Shown: one piece after another, positions 11,830-24,399 of the stretch
Numbering within the stretch: position 1 is the first letter of the stretch
How the letters are laid out: the number at the start of each line of letters is the position of its first letter
Assembly: GCA_009103225.1 (NCBI GenBank)
Contig: RHPI01002262.1
Span: 224,612-288,611 of the forward strand
Length of the DNA: 64,000 nt
Reading direction: 5' to 3'
Source: Chlorokybus atmophyticus
Lineage: Eukaryota; Streptophyta; Chlorokybophyceae; Chlorokybales; Chlorokybaceae
Program-made: the position numbers and the translations under genes
The notes under the pieces: model-generated
Told to the model about the DNA's origin: nothing
Databases searched by the model: none
The model's input: only the letters and a program-made list of their open reading frames with translations

Positions 11830-14605
11830 ATGCCGGAGGAGGGAGCTGTGGCGTCCGGGGCGGCGGGGGAGTCGCCGTCGTCGCCGTCGTCGTCGTCGTC
11901 AATGCCTTCGTCGGCGGTGTCGGCGGGAGGCGTCGTCGAAGGGGCCGGCAGGCCCAAGAAAGAGATGCTGGTGTTTTCGCAGGCGTCATCCAGCGGGGAG
12001 AAAGGCGACACTTTGATGCAGCTCAAACCGCCTGGTACTTGCAAATGTTGACAGCTGACTTACTGAGGTTACCACTATTCTTACTACCACTATTCAACTT
12101 AACATTCTATGCTCCCATTCCGATTCTTGCAAACACATCCAGTCATTCTAGATCTGTTTTACCAGTATTGTGTTTGGTATTCGTTTGTTGAATCGTCATT
12201 GTGTATTTGAGTCAGGCAATGGCGCAATTGTGTACTACACAGCTGACAGCTGTGTGGTGGCACAACTGTGCCATTGCCTGTGAAGTACCACTTGATGGCT
12301 ACACCTGGTGTGCCAATGCTGTTGACATCATGACTGCAGTGCAGTGCAATGCAATGTGCTTACGAACGTGTAGTGTACTTAGCTTGCACTTGTCTACTTG
12401 ACATGTTGCAACAATGCAATCGCTTGTCATGACTACTTAGAAGCATCCCAAGGGAGCATGTGCAGCTGCACAGCCATATTCGTAAGGTTGCAACACATGC
12501 CGCACGCGCACTCACGCCGGCACACACATACACGTGCACGAAAGGGCAGGTGCAATGTTGCATCAATGTTGCACCATTCCGGTGTGTGCACATATGCGTA
12601 CGTGCTAGTGGGGGGCTCGTATGTGTGATGCGAGCGCGTGCATTACTTTGTAGATGTGCGGGTGGAGTGATGGACTTCTCTCTTCTCTGTAGGCATGCTG
12701 CGCATACAGGCGCACGAGGGCCCTGCCGGCTCGAGCGGCCTCACTCGCCAGCGCACACTCACTTTCGTTGAGGGGCCGGATTCCCCCGACCCCCGCGCAC
12801 GCCAGGTACAACGCTGACATGTGTGATGCATATGTAGTTGTACTCACTAACTGGCCCAGTGTCACTAACAATAACAACCACAACAGGCGTTGAATGATCT
12901 GCTGAGGCGTTCACCGCTGGGCCTCTGCATCATTGACATGCTGTCGTCCGAGCAGCAGATCATATTTGTCAACCAGGTGTTTGTCGACTGGTCAGGCTAC
13001 TCCGAAGAAGCTGTCTTCGGACAAACACTGTAAGATTTGTCATACACTTCTGGTTGACTGCGCTTCAGCTACCAGTCCATTGCTCCAACCTCCGCTAGAT
13101 CATTCTTGCACTCATTCCCTCACTGTTTGTTTTGTGCTTTCATTTAGAATTTGGTTTGTTCACTTGTTTTTGTAGACCCAGTCACGCATGTATTCATTAG
13201 TGACTGCAAGCAGCCATCAATCATACAGTTGGTCCTCCATTTATTGCTTGCATAACTCATTTATGTGTTCTTGGTCTTTTGCTTGACATTGGCATATTGT
13301 ACCCTGTTGCTCAACACAACACCCTCAGGGACTTTTTGTTGGGGGAGGGGACGGATGCAGTGGTGGCAAGGAATGTGCACGAGGCAATAGCATCAGGGGA
13401 GGAGTTTCGCGGGATGGTGAGGACGAGGCGGCGTGCAGGTGTCATAAACAATAACAATGGCACCACGGAGCTGTACAACACGATGCTCTTGAGCCCCGTG
13501 TGGGGCCGCAGCGGCAAAGTCAGCCACTACGCCGTCATCCAGGACTTCAGCCTGCTCCCGCCCGTCACTACACCCGGAGAACCCAGGTACGTTGGGACTG
13601 CATGTCACTCACAACGCGTAACAACATACCTGGTATGTGTCAATGTTGTTACTATGAGGGACATTTTGTTCACTCTGCTATGGTTGGTCAATGGTTTACC
13701 GCTCAATACGCATACACTGCTACGACACTAGCAGTCAGTCAATTGACTGCTCCAACTTCAGCATGGTAGCACTGTGTACAATATCTTGGTTGTACTGTGT
13801 GTTGCTGGCATACCTCACTTTCCATACTATGTTGGGCACTCTTTTTGGCCATGCCGCTATCCCAGTGTTTCCTGCTCCTAAGCCGTCAACCGCTGTGTGA
13901 TCATGTCTGGTCTCCCAGCATGCAATGCTCAGTCTGTTGCAGCTGTTGGTGCACGAAACCAAGTGTCGTGTCACAGTTTTGTGAGGCAGCCTTCGGCAAG
14001 ACGAGAGTCCCGCAGCACCATAAACACCCTCCTGAAGTGGATGCCGTTCCGCCGGCGCAAGTACGCCGTCGAGCCGTCCAACCTTGGCAGGTCCTCCCTT
14101 GGGCTGGACTCCTTGCGAGGCGACGCGCCCTCCAATGACGCAGGTAAGGTGGTAAATATTACATTACATTACCACCACACGTGGAAATCACAGCGGGGTA
14201 TCCTTGGTATTGTTGTGTCTGATGAGTGTCTGTGTGCCTTGTAGGGCAATCTGCTTTGGAGGTGCAGCGCAGCGCGCAGTCACTGACTACCAGCACAGCA
14301 AGCAGGCGGGCCAGGTACTGTAAGGGGGTTGTCATCAGCAACGTGGTTGCGACTTTCAGGTTGCAAGGGTGCATTGGGTCCTGTTGTTGTGTTGCTGTGT
14401 TAATGCAAGTTGTTTCTGCAGGCGAGTGGGAGGCGTGTGCAATGTTGCACCTGATCACGACGTGTGGAGCGAGCTTGTGATATCGTCGCTTGGCCCAAAG
14501 TCAATTCCTTATTTAATTCACCTCGCCAACCAGGACGAGGGCCCAACGACCACGAATCACGCCGTGCCGATGCCAAACTCGCCTCGGCGTCAATCTGTTT
14601 GCTAA
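11830..14605 (+). CDS. PAS (LOV-like) domain protein without photoactive cysteine
   Basis: Seven exons: 11830-12034, 12693-12805, 12887-13029, 13329-13586 or 13632, 13919 or 13933-14143, 14245-14314 and 14422-14605. The N-terminus is Ser/Ala-rich (MPEEGAVASGAAGES). The PAS fold spans exons 3-4: SPLGLCIIDMLSSEQQIIFVNQVFVDWSGYS, EEAVFGQTLDFLLGEGT, then NTMLLSPVWGRSGKVSHYAVIQDFS. Blue-light LOV domains have GRNCRFLQ at the FGQTLDFL position; the flavin-adduct Cys is absent. This is therefore a sensor or interaction domain, not a classical photoreceptor. The C-terminal part is basic (LLKWMPFRRRKY) and ends PRRQSVC. The obvious GTACGT donor at 13587 leaves the frame open by one base to the next exon. 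The model with donor GTATGT at 13633 and acceptor before 13933 closes and gives 409 residues. Confidence 0.8.
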
Positions 14606-15701
14606 GAACAAGTATGGTGTACCCGGTGTTGTCTACTTGTAAGATAGGCTGCTCTACTTTGTAGTATTGAGCACGGTAGGTAAGTGTAGTGCGGATGCCA
14701 TCTGCATTATAGGTGCAGTGTCCTTGCTACTGCATGGGCGTGCAGTGCTGTTGTATGCGCCATGGACGATACACTACTGCATGCAGTTGGGCCTTTGGAC
14801 AATTTGTGCATGGACAAACTATGTGTTTGGGTATTGTGGTGGTGTTATGTTTGCAGTCACGAAGCTTGCAGTTATGTGCAGCTAGCAGCAGTATGAGTAC
14901 CTTATTTACCCGTATAGAAATTCTTTGTGCACCAGAGTCCCCGGCAAAAACGGGTTGAGTTTAGGTAAATACCTACAAACTACCACAATTGTCACGTGGG
15001 GCCATCTGCCCAACAGTCACACTCAATAGGAGCATGTCACGCTGATGATAGTGTCACTACGTTGAGCACAAGCCCCAAGGGAGGGAGCACCAAGCTGTTG
15101 GTCTTGCGCCCCTTAGCGTCTGACCTCAGCCCCCTAGCTGTAATAATAACAGCGCCACCAAGGGTGGGGCACGTGCCTACTGCAGAACTAACGACGACTT
15201 TGCACATTGAAGTGATGCACGACAGCCACAGCGACATAGTTAGCCCGGTGGTCGTGCATATGGCATTCAGGTGCGTGGGATGTGTTGCATAAATTGCATG
15301 GCATTGAAATGCATGCTTATAACAGCCTCATGCTTACCCTGTATAATAGCCCCATGACATCCACATCCATTACTTAGATTAAGTGCAAGTGTTGCAGCTG
15401 CTGGCAACATATGCAAGATGTTGGAAAGAGATATGTCGGTCATGTACAATGTACCAAGGGACATTATTCGTACCCTTGTCTTGCAAAACCTGTTTGCTGT
15501 CATTTGCTTGAGATCGCGTGGGGTTATGGACCTGCCGGCCCAGAGACTACCATAGTAAGCTGCAGCCCAGCCTGTGGCTTCTCAACCAAAAACTGAATTC
15601 CTACAGCATGAGTTACACAAAACGATATTTTGCAAACAAAAGATATCGCAAGCAAGCGTGGTGTAAACAGTCAGCTACGTGGCATATACAACAGCATGAG
15701 C
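14606..15701. other. Intergenic region
   Basis: Spacer between converging 3' ends. A 98-codon plus frame at 14996-15292 has no recognisable motif and no splice support. Nothing else is seen. Confidence 0.55.
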
Positions 15702-18700
15702 CTACTCATAGGCAAACACTTCAAGAGGCGTGGCGTCAACATATTCATAGAACTCGGTAATCTGACTGCCGTTAAACTTGGCAACGCTGCCGCGCACAAG
15801 TGGTGTCAGGACATTCCGCACACATGCAACGCAAGACCAAGAAGTAGTTGCGGTGTGCGCATCTGTGCAGTCGTTGTCAACGTACCTCACAATGGGCAGC
15901 ACCAGCTGTTGGCCATCAGTTCTGGTGTACGTTGCCTGCAGCTCCCCAATGACAGTGCCGTCAAACTCCCAGACTTGCAGCAAATTGGTGCGTACACTTG
16001 ACACACCCTTCACAAGCCTTGAGGCATTGCCGGCAATCAGAGCATTGAGGCCAACGCCAGGAGCAGCATTACCCGACCGCGACTTGACATTATCAGAAAA
16101 CGCCGAAGACATTTGGAATAGATTCCCAGAATCCAACACATTGAGGGCCTCTTGGAACACGTTCACCTGATTGCACACGTGCGTTCATGTATATGAGTTG
16201 CTTGCCTGCCACGCATGCATGAGCTGTGGTTGGTTTATGGTCTTGATGCTGCAACCATGCAAGTCACCTTACCTGGTTGGCTGCGCGCTGTCCTCTGCCT
16301 GAAGACGGTGTTCGGTGCGTGAGATCCCTCCTGAACAGGTCGAGTCCTGGGATGATGTCGGCATACACCTTGTAAGATTTGAACTTGTCCCCGGCTGTGC
16401 GGAAGATGTCCACTGAAGGGATAACGGCAGTGGATCCATCAGGGCGAGAGTACACGCCATCAATGATGGTGATAATGGTGTCACCCTGTCACATAAGGCC
16501 AGTCACTAACTGCACAGTACACCTCTGCAGCCTTTATGATATCTGCAAACCAATGAGGACATTGACCAAGTAAATACCTGAGTGAACACTTCGACAAAGT
16601 CATGCCACAGGCGAGAGTTGCCTACAAGCGTGTAGAAGTCGAGTCCAAACCGTCGGATGCTGTCTTTGCCGGTAACAGTCATGTTGTTTCCAAACGTCAA
16701 GTCGGCATCCTCTGTGAAGAAGTTGGCAAAGTCATCGGCTGAAGTGGCTGCGTTGAGCATGCGCTCCACGTTGCTCGGCACAGCCACGTTGCTGGTCCTT
16801 GTTGGAGTCGCTGTGGCTGAAGCTTGACCACTAGTACATGACACAAACACACTTCATATGGTGAAGATGCACCCTACGTTGGTACTCACACTCATCACCA
16901 CGCAATCTCACCTCGTGCCGTATGTAGTTGTGCCGTTGCCGCCGCTTGGGGCAGTTGTGGTTGTGGTTGTACCGTTGGTGCTGGCGTTGTCTCCGAAGTA
17001 GTTGTCAAAGAACGGCTTGTAGACATCTCTCAGGAAGTACAAGTGCTCGTACTTCTTGTAGCACGCGCCCTTGTCTCCGCAGCGCAACCACACAACATCG
17101 CCAAAAGCGGTCATCTCTGCAGAAGCATGAGTATGGTTGCTGTATGGTTGCTGGTTGTACTTTAGGAAGCACCTGTGCGGCTTACGAAAAAGCTTACCAT
17201 GTGTGCACACGTCAAAACAGACCCAATCAAATGACACGTCCTCTTCTGAGAAGGTGACTCGTGGCCACGTCATGCGCACCCTTGCGTTGCTCAGCATTGC
17301 CCACCAGGAGGACTCGTATGCATTGCCCTGATAAACACATCTGTCACTACAGCATCCACATCCTCCTCACACACGGTCCGCATCATATCATGCGTTCAGA
17401 CATGCAGGCACTCTATGAAAAGCACATGCATACTGCACAACCACTGGAGCTACACTGCATTGACCATTGACGATTCAGTGCAATATAGCCCATAACTTTT
17501 GTCCAGACCAGTGAATCAAAGGCACTCAGCACAGTGATTGTGCACGACTGTCAATCCCTACCTGTGTTCTCCCTTCCCATGCACCGCTCAAACCAGTTGG
17601 CACAGCATCAATGCCATGCTGCGAGTCATACAATGAGTCCTTGGTAAAGTATAGCAGCTCGTCCCTGTACTCGTTGAACAGCACCTGCAATGTTGTGTCC
17701 CCTTCAGATTTTGAAGCAATAAGAGAGTGCTGAGAGCACAAACGAACAGCAGTAGCTCACCGTAAGACCACTGTACTCCTCACGTACACCATCGATGGTG
17801 AACACTTTGTTGGCTTTGTCCCCATCGCGAAGCGCCTGTCAACAGATGTGCATGTGCGCTTGTATGGTGGTAGGCACACGTGGTGAACACACACACAACA
17901 CTTGTACCTGACAATGTGTCAACCACCAGCGCTTGTTCTCAATCTCAACCAAGTCTTTGGTGCCATACCTAAAAGTGGTGACAACAATGCCATCATAGTG
18001 TCCCGCGCCTTTCAAGCAAGCCATAGACATGCACCCTTGCTTCCAGCATAATGCACGCATGAACACACACACATGGACGTACATTTGCCGAATTTCAAAC
18101 AGCGTGCGATCGCGCAGCGTCTTCCTGTAGATGCGAATGCCCTCAACGCGCAACGCGTCCTCAATGACCAGCGGGGGCGCACGGCTAGAAGCCAGTGTAC
18201 TGAAGTCCACGTAAAAATCCCGGGAAGAAAGTGCAGGTGGGATGATTACATTGGTGTTTGCAAAGATCTGTCAGTGCAAAGCGGTGCGCAATCAACACGT
18301 GTTGGGCAAGAAACATCAGCAATGCAAAGTCAAACCGACCTTCCTCGCATCAACATGCACATGCATGCTGGCCTCCGCATGTCGCCATGCTCAAGACCTG
18401 TTGAAAACACGACATGGATGTCGTGCAAGTTACCTGGCCGAGGTTCATCTTCAATGCTGAATAGTAGTTTTGGGGGAACCGCTCCTGCCTTTGGAGGTAT
18501 TCAAGGGCTTCATTCACCTCGTTTTCAGAATATGTACTAGGTCCAACAGCTGGAGAAGGCATGCACAGCGCAACTAGGTTGAGACAAGTGCTATATACAC
18601 ATCCTTGCATACTTGTATGATGCCGTTGTGCGAGCATACCAGCTGCAACCGGTGTCTGTTGGATGTAGCTGAGAGCCTTGGCAACATCACTGTCCTTGTC

Positions 18701-19495
18701 CGTGTCATCGCAGCGCCAATCCACAGCATGCGAGGAAGAGGTGGCTGCTGAAGCGATGGCGCCTGCACCTCCAGCTTTCAAGATAGACAGCGCCTTTTGC
18801 AAATCCTACACAAGAGCAATGCAGCAACACGCACATTACCACATGGATGAAACCTAGCAGCACATGGCAAGCATCAACATTGCAATTACGCATACCACAT
18901 GCTTATGACATGAGCAGCACAATGCGCAGTGCTTGCTTGCATCTTGTTGTGCTGTATACGAACTCACTAGAAGCAACAATGACGTGTTGACTGTTAGACA
19001 GGCAAGCAAGAATGCTTGCTTGCATTGAGCATGGCAGAAGCAGCGATGGGAAGCTGAATGCAGACGTACAAGCGTTGGTTGCATGCTGTTAGCATCGCAG
19101 ATCCTGGGCAAAATGTGTGACAGCTATGCAATGCTCCACCCGCTTACATCTTGTGTAGAGGAAGGGCCAGGGGCAGCGGTGTCCTGGGTGAGGTACTGAA
19201 GTGCCTTGGCGACGTCGGCGTCGACAGCGGAGGTGGAAGGAGCAGAGGCATGGGAAGATGGAGAGGCTGTGCTTATGCCCCCGTTGCTGCGGCTCTGATC
19301 AAGCAGGCTAAGGGCCCTGGCGACGTCGGCGCTGAGGTCGTTGAGGGCGGCAAGCACGACACCACCACGGCCACGCCTGGCAGGCGCAGGTACACGCCGG
19401 TAAAGTGAAGTCCCATAAAAGCTCGTCCTCTTTGATGACGACGACACGGAGGAGGACGACACCCCCACCGCCGCCGCACACTGCACAGGCTGCAT
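15702..19495 (-). CDS. NTF2-like (SnoaL-fold) protein with repeated DVAKAL motif, plastid-type leader
   Basis: Thirteen exons on the minus strand: 19495-19148, 18805-18640, 18549-18434, 18267-18083, 17968-17908, 17835-17761, 17684-17562, 17327-17198, 17116-16912, 16830-16578, 16485-16273, 16166-15886 and 15786-15702. All phases close, giving 746 residues. The first 45 residues are Ser/Arg-rich (SSSSVSSSSKRTSFYG), like a transit peptide. Then come five degenerate copies of a short helical motif: DVARALSLL, DVAKALQYL, LQKALSILK, DVAKALSYI and EVNEALEYL. The C-terminal 250 residues look like an NTF2/SnoaL fold: MLNAATSADDFANFFTEDADLTFG, WHDFVEVFTQ, and a closing VAKFNGSQITEFYEYVDATPL. The middle (RWWLTHCQALRDGDKA, YKPFFDNYFGDN) is unassigned and may hold a related domain. 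Intron 15787-15885 is 99 nt and has no stop. Function is unknown. Confidence 0.82.
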
Positions 19496-19903
19496 TGCTG
19501 CTAGCTCAGCTTAGGGGCTTCCAACAGAGCATCCACCGTCTTGGCTTGAGAACACGAGCTAATGCCCAATTCAGCTACTGCTGGGCGATGCTGATGCCTG
19601 TGCGTGTCGTCCTTGGCCACCGCCGCCGCCTCCGTCTAGCCCGCCTTGCGCATGTCGCTGAGCTGCTGCACAGGTCTCATGAATCCGAGACAGAAGCGCT
19701 GCAGTAGTCCTAATTCGGGCCCTGGTTTTGCTGTGGAAGACGGCTAAAACGAGTGCCTTCATGAAAAGGGCCGGTCCATACTTACAGAGGTGGTTACGCA
19801 GCAAGGCTACGTGACCATCGCAGGAAGGAATCTACAATACAAGAAAGCGGAAGTTGCTAATATTAGTTATATTATTGCATTTTACCATGCTCGTCATCCA
19901 TTG

Positions 19904-19976
19904 GCCGCCCTAGCTCAGTCGGTAGAGCGCACGGCTCTTAACCGTGTGGTCGTGGGTTCGAGCCCCACGGGCGGCG
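19904..19976 (+). tRNA. tRNA-Lys (anticodon CTT)
   Basis: Cloverleaf is readable by eye. The acceptor stem GCCGCCC pairs with GGGCGGC. A-box TAGCTCAGTCGGT and B-box GGTTCGAGCCC are intact. The anticodon loop CTCTTAA puts CTT in place. There is no intron, and the CCA end is not encoded, as expected for a nuclear gene. Confidence 0.95.
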
Positions 19977-20008
19977 CATTCGTGCGCCCCCTTCTAGGCC
20001 GACAGATC

Positions 20009-20013
20009 TTTTT
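20009..20013 (+). terminator. Likely pol III terminator of tRNA-Lys
   Basis: The first run of five T (ATCTTTTTATG) lies 32 bases past the tRNA end, within the usual distance for RNA polymerase III termination. Confidence 0.55.
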
Positions 20014-21279
20014 ATGCTTTCACCTGCTCGCTTTGTTGTTGTCAACAGGTATCAAAGCCATTGAAGCCACCCTCTCGCTGGCACCGCTGCTCGGAATTGA
20101 CCATGCGCGAAGGCAATGTGCCACGGGGTTGCGCAGACAGGAACACAAGCCCAAACAGCGAAGATCAAGCAATCTCTCACACTCCAAGACTTCAGCAAAT
20201 GCTCGTTGCTTAGACTAACGCACAGTTTATTAGCTAGGCATGCGACATCGTTGATTCACTTGTATCACATATCAAATTAAATGCTCTCACAATTTTTAGA
20301 TGTGCATTGAGCAGGCATCAATAACACCGACATACAATTGTCAAGGTCTACATGACATGAAATTGCAAATGCAAGGGCATGCGTGTGTGTAGAGTATATG
20401 CAATGCTGTGATTGTGACAAACACATGCACAAGCAATTACGGCATGCAACTTGTTGTATAACCATTGGGTTATATATAAGATATATAGCTACCATTACTG
20501 TTGCCCATACCCCATTAGTCAACATAACTTGCATAAAAGCTGCTTGAAAAGAAAGCTCAAGCCGTAAGCGGGTCAGATGCAGGCGCACACACACGTAGTA
20601 TGAATCACAATGGTGGATGAGGCGTTACAGTTTTAAGAATTACACGCACATAGCCTCACCACGCATTGCCCATGACAGGCGCGCTCAGCTAACATGTGAC
20701 CCACCTAGTGCGTTCACTTTCCCTCATGGCTGCAAGCTATGCAACAACAAAGACAATAGCAATTAGCTAGAAATGGAGGCAAGGCATAGCTTTTGATTAA
20801 TTAAACAACCAAGCTTAGGCTAAGATTCGACTTAGACTAAGCTCGACCCTCAACTTGAAGCAGCATGCAGGGGCAAGTGGGCAGGGTAATAAACTCACAA
20901 CCTGCAGGAGGCTAGCAGAGGGAGAGGTTCCTCGAGCAGACATTTTAATTACGCAGTGCGTAGATACATATACACAAGGCGCGCCACAATCGGCTAGCGT
21001 TCACGCTCAAGTCGTGGCAGCATCAAACAGCAGATTGACTCCCCCTCCTCTCCCTCCATCCCTCTCCGCCACCTTCTTGTGTACAAGAATTGACGTATGG
21101 TATATGCATCCTCATTACTCGTAAGCTTAAATGCTAGGTAATGTTCAGCGTGTGCATGAGAGTGCTTATGTGACCAAGCAAGCATGCTTCTAGCAACATG
21201 CACACCACACACCAGGCCGGCATGTTTTTTTTTCTATGTAGCTACTACACCACCTAAACTACTGCCTCCCCGTTGGACA

Positions 21280-21304
21280 TGCATGCATGCATGCATGCAT
21301 GTGC
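21280..21304. repeat. TGCA microsatellite
   Basis: About six TGCA units in an uninterrupted run. TGCATGC is common throughout this genome. Confidence 0.9.
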
Positions 21305-22376
21305 CAATGCTGATGGCTGCCTACCCACAAGACTTGATGTTGCTTCTCGTCGACAATCATGGCAACAGCAATAGCAGGCAGATGATATGCCAGAATGATC
21401 ACATGCATGATGTGATTATAACGCCACTTACATTTGCAATCAGGATCCTGCGCAAGTTACATTGCGCTGATATTATATGATGCTGATGTGCACAAGTGTA
21501 TGTGTTACATGTAACACATGTACTTGCAACGCATTATTGCTGCGGATATAACATTCGCCTCCGCTAATGTATTATGGTAGTTGCAAGAAAGATTGTAGCA
21601 AACACAATGCGCAACAAAGACCGCAATATATGAAAGCATTAAACAGGTGCAACGCACAGAACTTGCAGGCGGCATGTGCAACTCGTAAAGGAACGAAATA
21701 TGCGCGTTGATATATAGCATTTGACACATCCGTATGTGATGGTCGAGCCAATGCCCGTTACATCCATCGTTTCGATCTGTTTACCGCTGCAAACTACAGT
21801 ACATGTAGAGTCATGTGTTTATGTGATGTTAACAACCATAGTAGTTTTATATCATTATGCAGTATGTCAAACGTCTACATTGGTGGGTCACGAAGATTTG
21901 CGCGCACTTACATGCACTTACATCAATGTATGTTATTACATGCCATTGCACTCTTATACGTAAAGTTTATTATCATTACATGTACTACAGAGGTATATAT
22001 TTATTCTTCACAATAACGCTGGAACATTTTAACATGCCATTTGTTGCTTCCATAATCGTGTACACCGACAATCTTGCTTATTCGACGTCAAGGCAAGCAG
22101 CAATAGCGAGCATGGCTAAGTTGCCCCTGGTTGCGCACACAACCATGCGAGTTACTTTGGAACGTCGTCGGCCAACAAACCTCAATCACTTGGACGATAA
22201 CACTCTATGCACTCATGCTGAGTCTTCACATGGAACACCCATTGCATGACTTGAGAAAATTCTTACGCAATGTACAGCATAATACCATTTTGCAATTGAC
22301 ATCACCCGCTATATTGCATATCTTGCCTGATGTGGCGGCAATACAACTACACATGACCGTGTGGACCCCACCCCCC

Positions 22377-22494
22377 NNNNNNNNNNNNNNNNNNNNNNNN
22401 NNNNNNNNNNNNNNNNNNNNNNNNNNNNNNNNNNNNNNNNNNNNNNNNNNNNNNNNNNNNNNNNNNNNNNNNNNNNNNNNNNNNNNNNNNNNNN
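22377..22494. other. Assembly gap (118 N)
   Basis: The gap follows a short poly-C run, like the gap at 6037. True length is unknown. Confidence 0.97.
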
Positions 22495-22802
22495 CCGCAC
22501 TTAAAAAAAAGAGAATATGGCACCGCAGGACGCGCAGACAAACAGCAGATGCTGCATACCCGGGTAGGGATTGCTGCTTGATCTGAATATAGTGGCTGCG
22601 ATTTCTTATATGCCATGAATCCATTATTGAGGACAACTACAGCTGACAGCTGAGTTTCACGTGTTGATGGCACGCAGAACTGCTTATGTGTGCGCCTCCC
22701 AGCAACACGAAACATGTGGCACTATAAGCCCGGCAGCTCTGCAGGTACGCAATGGCCTTACCTACAGTTCTTGTAAAGTGCTAACTATTGGCACCCATGG
22801 TG

Positions 22803-24399
22803 TTACGGCGGGGTTGGTATCCCTGTTCCAGTAGGCCTCCCGGTTGCTACCCATGTAAAGTATGACACCAGAATTCCTACCAAGGCACCGCCTGCCACCT
22901 GTTTGTTACCGAACCCTGAGAGTTGCAATACAGATGATGCGCGCACATTTGCATATCAATGTGCGTGCACATGCCTACACTGTACCATATGTACATGCAT
23001 GAGCAACCATAGACAGTGCGCAGATTATGACTGTCCGTACCCATAGCTGGATTGCAGTTGAACCAACATTGAGACACATAGGCAAGCAATTGCGGCATAC
23101 CTCTGCTCCTGTGTGCCCAAGGTGTTCTCGCAGCGGTCTCGTATCGCTCACAGGATGCTCAGCAGGCAGCTCATAGATGATTTGATTTAGCACCTGCAAC
23201 ACAGTTACTAAGCAACGAGGACATTGTTTGACACCACCTGGTGTGAACAATCTTTGTTCCGGTCCATAGCACAGTGGAAGCTCGAATAAGCTGAATTGCA
23301 ATAGGAAGTGAACAACAACATTGTGCACGGACCTCAGCTTGTCGCCCAGCAGCTAGCCGAACCCCGGCAGCATCGTACATGACAACGGCGGCAATGACGC
23401 AGCATAGCGCAAACAACTCATCGTCCATACCATTGCGCCAGCCAACAGCACCTGTACAATACATGCCAGGTCAGCATTTTGCATGACCTGCCAATTGCTG
23501 AAAATCAAATAGATCAACCAACAAACTAACACAACCACACTCGAGCAGTGTCCTACGCCAGGCATGCTACAAGAGTAATGACAGAAAAAAAGGGGTTACA
23601 TCAGTGTAGAGAAAATCCGAACCGAGTGCATACCAGTTATTCCTACAACTAGCGCGGAATGCGACGACGGCATTCCCCCCGAGTCAATTGTGCGGCGCAA
23701 ATCCCACCTGCGCTCTTTCAACCTGTGTATGCACAGCAGCAGGGTTAGCGCAGCTCTTGACCCAGAGAACAGATATGTAAAGCGATGGTGACCAAATGCA
23801 TGCATGACAGCAATGCTACTGAACACAGCAGAATGTGACTTCATGTCCATTGCGCATGCAATCTCATAGCTTAGCATAGATTGTATGCTTGTAAAACAAT
23901 GGTAAGAGTGCAGATATGTGGCTGCACAGCAAAGTCACTGGCTACTGTGGAAATTGGTATCTTTGTGCAGAATAATGTGCCACGTGGTTTGGTGAATCTC
24001 TAACAATCATCCTAAGACTATCTGGTTCTGCACAAAAACCCGCATTGCAAAGATGCATTGACCTATCATCGATCTATCATTAAGTCATATCACGCCCCGA
24101 AGTCTGTCGTGGTACATTGGGAGCAACATGTGCATCTACTGTAAACAAATAGGTACAACACTGATGACGGCGGAAGTAACGTTCAGCATCTGATACAATT
24201 TGTCGTCTTACCATGTGAAGAACACTTTGAGGAATTGGGCGAGCGCAAAGGATAGAAAGGCGGCGAGCAGGGGCCCGTTATGGATGAACGCCGCAAGAGA
24301 GCGATGGCCTCCGGACCAGGTCTCAGCGGTCACGGCGGTGCCGGCAGCGGCTGTCCCCGCCGCCGCCGCCACCGCCGCAGCGGCAGCGTGCACGCCCAT
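22803..24399 (-). CDS. Divergent PAP2 family membrane protein (acid phosphatase/haloperoxidase-related)
   Basis: Five exons on the minus strand: 24399-24212, 23722-23634, 23451-23333, 23193-23101 and 22898-22803. All phases close, giving 194 residues. The family occurs in plants, algae and bacteria and is related to PAP2 lipid phosphatases; its substrate is not established. Family blocks are LLAAFLSFALAQFLKVFFTW, KERRWDLRRTIDSGGMPSSHSALV (the conserved GGMPSSH), VMYDAAGVRLAAGRQAEVLNQI, ELPAEHPVSDTRPLREHLGHTGAE and a final VAGGALVGILVSYF. It is a polytopic membrane protein of normal size. The start is uncertain: ATG 24399 is the first in-frame Met, but the frame is open further upstream to an AG, so an upstream leader exon is possible. 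Confidence 0.93.

Larger units (their letters stand above)
20014..22802. other. Intergenic region with gap
   Basis: No gene is supported. It holds a TGCA microsatellite at 21281-21304, the gap at 22377-22494 and an isolated cluster of AAGCTTAGG / TAAGCTCG motifs at 20812-20848 that resembles the sequence seen before gene starts. No coding exon was found next to that cluster. Confidence 0.55.

Noticed and set aside
14996-15292. 98-codon plus-strand frame
   Set aside because: No motif, no homologous-looking block and no splice sites. It lies between two converging gene ends.
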